NCBI GenBank assembly: GCA_964370855.1 | Contig: CAYJMF010000159.1 | Span: 1-8,753, forward strand | Direction: 5' to 3' | Length of the DNA: 8,753 bases | Source: JAKLKS01 sp964370855 | GTDB taxonomy: Bacteria; Planctomycetota; JAJSAM01; JAKLKS01 | Translations under genes and position numbers: made by a program | The notes under the pieces: model-generated | The model's database searches: none | Told to the model about the DNA's origin: nothing | What the model saw: only the letters and a program-made list of their open reading frames with translations | In this document: positions 6,264-8,753 of the stretch, piece after piece | Position numbering within the stretch: position 1 is the stretch's first letter | How the letters are laid out: each line of letters starts with the position of its first letter

Positions 6264-6968
6264 ATGAGCAAGGGAATCATCAATGCCGAGCCCCGGAAGA
6301 AGGGGACCAAGGGCGCCCTCCACCTGCTGCGCGGGGAGGGGCGGGTGCCGGCCATCCTCTACGGGCGCGGCACCGAGCCGGTGACGGTGTCCGTGAAGGA
6401 GAAGGACGTGCGCACCGCCCTCCAGAACGGCGTCCGCGTCCTCGACCTCCGGGTCGGGGGCGACTCCATCGGGGCCCTCCTCAAGGACGTCGCCTGGGAC
6501 CACCTGGGCGAGAACCTCATCCACGTGGACTTCCAGCGCCTGGTGAAGGGCGACACCATCGAGATCCGCGTGCCCCTGATCTTCACGGGGACGGCGGCGG
6601 GCATCAAGGACGGCGGCGTGTTCAACGTCGTCCACGACACCCTGGAGGTCTCCTGCCAGCCCGAGTCGGCGCCGGCGCAGATCTCCGTGGACGTCTCCTC
6701 CCTCCTGATGGGGCAGAGCCTACACGTGAGCGAGATCACGCTGCCCGAGGGCGTCGTGGCCACGGGCGATCCCGCCGACGTCGTGGCCGTCGTGACCCAC
6801 TCCGACAAGGAGGTCGAGTCCGTGGCGACGGTGCCGGAGGAGGCCGTCGTCGCGCCGGAGGTCATCGGCGAGGCGGAGCGGAAGGCCGCGGCCGAGGCGA
6901 AGGCCGCCGAGGGCGGCGGGGCCGGGGGCGGGGCCGGAGGCGGGGCCGCCGGGAAGAAGGACAAGTAG
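6264..6968 (+). CDS. rplY: Large ribosomal subunit protein bL25, CTC/TL5 form
   Basis: bL25 binds 5S rRNA in the central protuberance of the 50S subunit. This 234-residue protein is the long CTC/TL5 type. The N-terminal L25 domain (about 4-93) contains RVPAILYGRG (27-36) and HVDFQRL (87-93). The C-terminal TL5 beta domain (about 95-180) contains VPLIFTGTAAGIKDGG (103-118) and HVSEITLPEGV (154-164). A tail (about 182-234) rich in Glu, Ala and then Gly, ending in KKDK, looks disordered; it is encoded partly by imperfect GGGGCCGG-type DNA repeats at about 6913-6950. The long form is also called general stress protein Ctc in Gram-positives. Placement between prs and pth is a widely conserved arrangement. 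Confidence 0.95.
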   Translation: MSKGIINAEPRKKGTKGALHLLRGEGRVPAILYGRGTEPVTVSVKEKDVRTALQNGVRVLDLRVGGDSIGALLKDVAWDHLGENLIHVDFQRLVKGDTIEIRVPLIFTGTAAGIKDGGVFNVVHDTLEVSCQPESAPAQISVDVSSLLMGQSLHVSEITLPEGVVATGDPADVVAVVTHSDKEVESVATVPEEAVVAPEVIGEAERKAAAEAKAAEGGGAGGGAGGGAAGKKDK

Positions 6969-6980
6969 CGGGAGGGACGC

Positions 6981-7607
6981 GTGTTCGTCGTCGTCGGGCT
7001 GGGAAATCCCGGAACGGAGTACGCCGGGACCCGGCACAACGCCGGCTTCGAGGTGGTGGACCGCCTCGCGGCGCGGGCGGGATCGGAAGCGCGCCGCGAC
7101 CGGACGCTCAACGCCGAGGCGGCGAGGGTGCGGATCGCGGGGAGGGAGGTGCTGCTCGTGAAGCCCCTCTCCTGGATGAACCTGTCGGGAGCCGTGGCGA
7201 GGAGGGCCGCCGAGCGGGCGGGCCTCCTCGAGGACGGGGTCGTGCGGGGCGTGCCGGGGCTGATGGTGGTGAGCGACGACTACCACCTCGGGCTCGGGTC
7301 GCTCCGGATGCGCGCCTCGGGGTCGGCGGGGGGCCACAACGGCCTCGCCGACGTCGAGGCGGCCCTCTGCACGCGGGACTACCCGCGGCTCCGGGTCGGC
7401 ATCGGGCCGTGCAGCATGGCGGACCCGAAGGACTTCGTGCTGGGGCGCTTCCGGCCGTCGGAGCGGGCCCCCGCGGCGGAGTCCTTCGACAGGGCCGCGG
7501 ACGCGGTCGAGTCGTGGCTGGCGATCGGATTGGAACGGACGATGGAACGGTACAACGGCGCGCGGGGCGCGGGTCCCGAAGAGGCGCCGGGGAGGACGGA
7601 AGGATGA
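6981..7607 (+). CDS. pth: Peptidyl-tRNA hydrolase
   Basis: Pth cleaves peptidyl-tRNAs that drop off ribosomes, recycling the tRNA. The 208-residue protein shows GLGNPG (6-11), TRHNAG (17-22), KPLSWMNLSG (61-70), VSDD (97-100) and GGHNGL (117-122). Catalytic residues match E. coli Asn10, His20, Asp93 and Asn114 as Asn9, His19, Asp99 and Asn120. The loop after the Asp reads DDYHLGLG, where DDxDLPxG is usual, so a second acidic residue is replaced by His. GTG 6981 follows GGGAGGG (6970-6976) and starts right at the first beta strand. A short extra C-terminal tail (about 194-208) is rich in Gly and Glu. The stop overlaps the rpsF start (ATGA). Confidence 0.96.
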   Translation: MFVVVGLGNPGTEYAGTRHNAGFEVVDRLAARAGSEARRDRTLNAEAARVRIAGREVLLVKPLSWMNLSGAVARRAAERAGLLEDGVVRGVPGLMVVSDDYHLGLGSLRMRASGSAGGHNGLADVEAALCTRDYPRLRVGIGPCSMADPKDFVLGRFRPSERAPAAESFDRAADAVESWLAIGLERTMERYNGARGAGPEEAPGRTEG

Positions 7608-7996
7608 AGAACGTGAAGGTGGCCCCCGAGGGCCCCCGTCGGTACGAGGTGATGTTCCTCGTGGAGAGCGGCCTCGCGTCCCGCGAGTGGGACGCCGTCG
7701 AGGCGAGGCTCAAGGACCTGGTGGAGCGCAGCGGCGGGACCATCCTGTCCGCGGGCCGGTGGGACGAGCGGAAGCTCTCCTTCGAGGTCAAGGGCGCGCG
7801 CCGCGGGACCTACTGGCTCTGCTACTTCCAGGGGCCGACGGACGTCCCCGGCAAGATCCGGCGGTCCGCGGCCCTCACGGAGACCGTGCTGCGGAGCCTG
7901 GTCCTCGCCATGGACGCCTCCGACGAGGTTCCCCAGGACGTCACCACGCGGCGCTCCACGGTGGCGATCGGCGAGGACAGGGATTCGACGCGGTAG
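7604..7996 (+). CDS. rpsF: Small ribosomal subunit protein bS6
   Basis: bS6 binds the 16S rRNA central domain together with bS18. The 130-residue protein has the ferredoxin-like S6 fold: YEVMFLV (14-20) in the first strand, a helix at about 27-43, WDERKLSFEVKG (53-64) and RRGTYWLCYF (66-75), then LTETVLRSLVLAMD (91-104). About ten residues precede the usual start of homology, and a charged tail follows residue 105. The RGTYWL and LRSLVL stretches recall Planctomycetota S6 as I remember it. ATG 7604 overlaps the pth stop by 4 nt, with GGAGG at 7591-7595, so translation is probably coupled to pth. Unlike many bacteria, no ssb lies between this gene and rpsR. Confidence 0.95.
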   Translation: MKNVKVAPEGPRRYEVMFLVESGLASREWDAVEARLKDLVERSGGTILSAGRWDERKLSFEVKGARRGTYWLCYFQGPTDVPGKIRRSAALTETVLRSLVLAMDASDEVPQDVTTRRSTVAIGEDRDSTR

Positions 7997-8021
7997 CCGC
8001 GAGGCGCGCGAAGCGGACAAC

Positions 8022-8026
8022 GGAGG
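8022..8026 (+). promoter_or_regulatory. Ribosome binding site of rpsR
   Basis: GGAGG followed by AAACG places ATG 8032 at 5 nt spacing. It selects this start within a longer open frame and gives a product that begins just before the S18 homology. Confidence 0.8.
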
Positions 8027-8031
8027 AAACG

Positions 8032-8259
8032 ATGGCAGCCAATTTCAAGAAGTTCGAGAAGACCGGGTGCCGGTTCTGCAAGGCGAAGATCCGGATCGTC
8101 GACTACAAGGACACGCCCACGCTCCAGAAGCTCACCACGGGGCAGGGGAAGCTGTTCGCCCGCAAGCGCTCGGGCAACTGCGCGCGCCACCAGCGCCAGA
8201 TCAAGACCGCGGTGAAGCGTGCGCGGTTCCTTTCTCTCATGCCCTACGTCGCCCAGTAG
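8032..8259 (+). CDS. rpsR: Small ribosomal subunit protein bS18, zinc-binding form
   Basis: bS18 pairs with bS6 on the 16S rRNA platform. The 75-residue product has the usual length and conserved features: CRFC (13-16), IVDYKDTPTLQKL (22-34), GNCARHQRQIKTAVKRAR (48-65) and LMPY (69-72). Cys13, Cys16, Cys50 and His53 form a likely zinc site, so this is the Cys-containing (C+) form; many bacteria have lost these residues. It lies 35 nt after rpsF and 16 nt before rplI, in the widely conserved rpsF-rpsR-rplI order. Confidence 0.97.
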   Translation: MAANFKKFEKTGCRFCKAKIRIVDYKDTPTLQKLTTGQGKLFARKRSGNCARHQRQIKTAVKRARFLSLMPYVAQ

Positions 8260-8265
8260 GTCCCC

Positions 8266-8270
8266 GGAGG
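8266..8270 (+). promoter_or_regulatory. Ribosome binding site of rplI
   Basis: GGAGG lies 5 nt before ATG 8276. It decides this start over an upstream in-frame ATG at 8219, which lies inside rpsR. Confidence 0.8.
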
Positions 8271-8275
8271 CAACC

Positions 8276-8731
8276 ATGAAACTCCTGCTCATCAAGGAAG
8301 TCGAGGGTCTCGGCAAGTCCGGGGATCTCGTCAACGTCTCGGCGGGCTACGCCCGCAACTTCCTCCTGCCGCGCAACCTCGCCTCGGAGCCGACGCCGCA
8401 GGCCCTGCGCCGCGTGGAGGCGGAGCGCCGCCGCGAGGCCCGCGAGGTCGAACGGCTGCACAAGGAGGGGGAGAAGGTCGCGAAGTCCCTCGAGAACTGC
8501 TCCGTCAACATCCCCGCCAAGGCCGGCGAGGGGGGCCACCTGTTCGGCTCCGTCTCCGCCGCCGACATCGTCGCGGCGCTCGCCGCCGACGGCCGCAAGG
8601 TGGAGGAGTCCTGGCTCCGCATGGAGAGGCCCATCAAGGAGGTCGGGATCTACGACGTCCCGGTGATCGTCCACGGCGAGGAGCGGGCGACGATCAAGGT
8701 GTGGGTGGTGGAGGAGAAGGTGCAGGACTAG
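8276..8731 (+). CDS. rplI: Large ribosomal subunit protein bL9
   Basis: bL9 binds 23S rRNA near the L1 stalk and stretches out from the 50S subunit. The 151-residue protein has the typical length (about 150). Its N-terminal domain starts MKLLLIKEVEGLGKSGD (1-17) and contains VSAGYARNFLLPRNLA (21-36), close to the bL9 signature; Asn34 stands where Gly is usual. A long charged connecting helix (about 42-74) is rich in Arg and Glu. The C-terminal domain (about 78-151) shows GHLFGSVSAADI (87-98) and the closing VPVIVHGEERATIKVWV (128-144). It is the last gene of the ribosomal run in view. The 22 nt that follow are too few to show a terminator. Confidence 0.97.
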   Translation: MKLLLIKEVEGLGKSGDLVNVSAGYARNFLLPRNLASEPTPQALRRVEAERRREAREVERLHKEGEKVAKSLENCSVNIPAKAGEGGHLFGSVSAADIVAALAADGRKVEESWLRMERPIKEVGIYDVPVIVHGEERATIKVWVVEEKVQD

Positions 8732-8753
8732 GCGGGGCGGGTCGGGAACGACG

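Noticed and set aside
6913..6950. GGGGCCGG-type repeats as a regulatory or CRISPR-like array
   Set aside because: They are short, imperfect and in frame, and encode the Gly-rich tail of L25; there is no spacer pattern.

Overview
The window is about 8.75 kb of very GC-rich bacterial DNA. It carries ten protein genes and one tRNA gene, all on the + strand. Two runs of ten N (250-259 and 3671-3680) show that this is a scaffold of joined contigs, probably a draft or metagenome-assembled genome. TatC, GlmU and bacterial-type ribosomal proteins (bL25, bS6, bS18, bL9) make it bacterial. The phylum is not fixed. The bS6 sequence and the order glmU-prs-L25-pth-rpsF resemble what I remember of Planctomycetota, but parts of this order also occur in Acidobacteriota and Deltaproteobacteria, so this is a weak lean.

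Layout. Positions 1-402 hold no convincing complete gene. They contain a 109-nt imperfect inverted repeat (55-163), a gap, a 10-bp palindrome (267-276) and a perfect 10-bp AT-rich hairpin (282-309). Next comes a tight cluster of tatC, a divergent YchF/DUF933-type GTPase (start and stop codons overlap as ATGA) and cinA (1-nt gap). A tRNA-Gln(UUG) gene begins 14 nt after cinA. Positions 3594-3970 are non-coding. They hold a REP-like hairpin with a GTGCC/GGCAC mini-palindrome, the second gap, cytosine homopolymers including one of 42 C, and a hairpin-rich stretch that would be the glmU leader.

From 3971 to 8731 there is a compact housekeeping run: glmU, prs, rplY (CTC form), pth, rpsF, rpsR and rplI. 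Intergenic gaps run from -4 to 35 nt, and Shine-Dalgarno motifs can be seen, so it is probably one operon or a few overlapping transcripts. It joins precursor supply (UDP-GlcNAc from GlmU, PRPP from Prs) to translation (peptidyl-tRNA recycling and four ribosomal proteins).

Most coding content is ordinary core genome. The parts worth a second look are the non-coding segments (the two repeat structures beside the gaps, the poly-C tract and the glmU leader), the altered nucleotide-binding motifs of the YchF-like protein, and the unclear start of tatC. I did not find a clear new multi-gene system.
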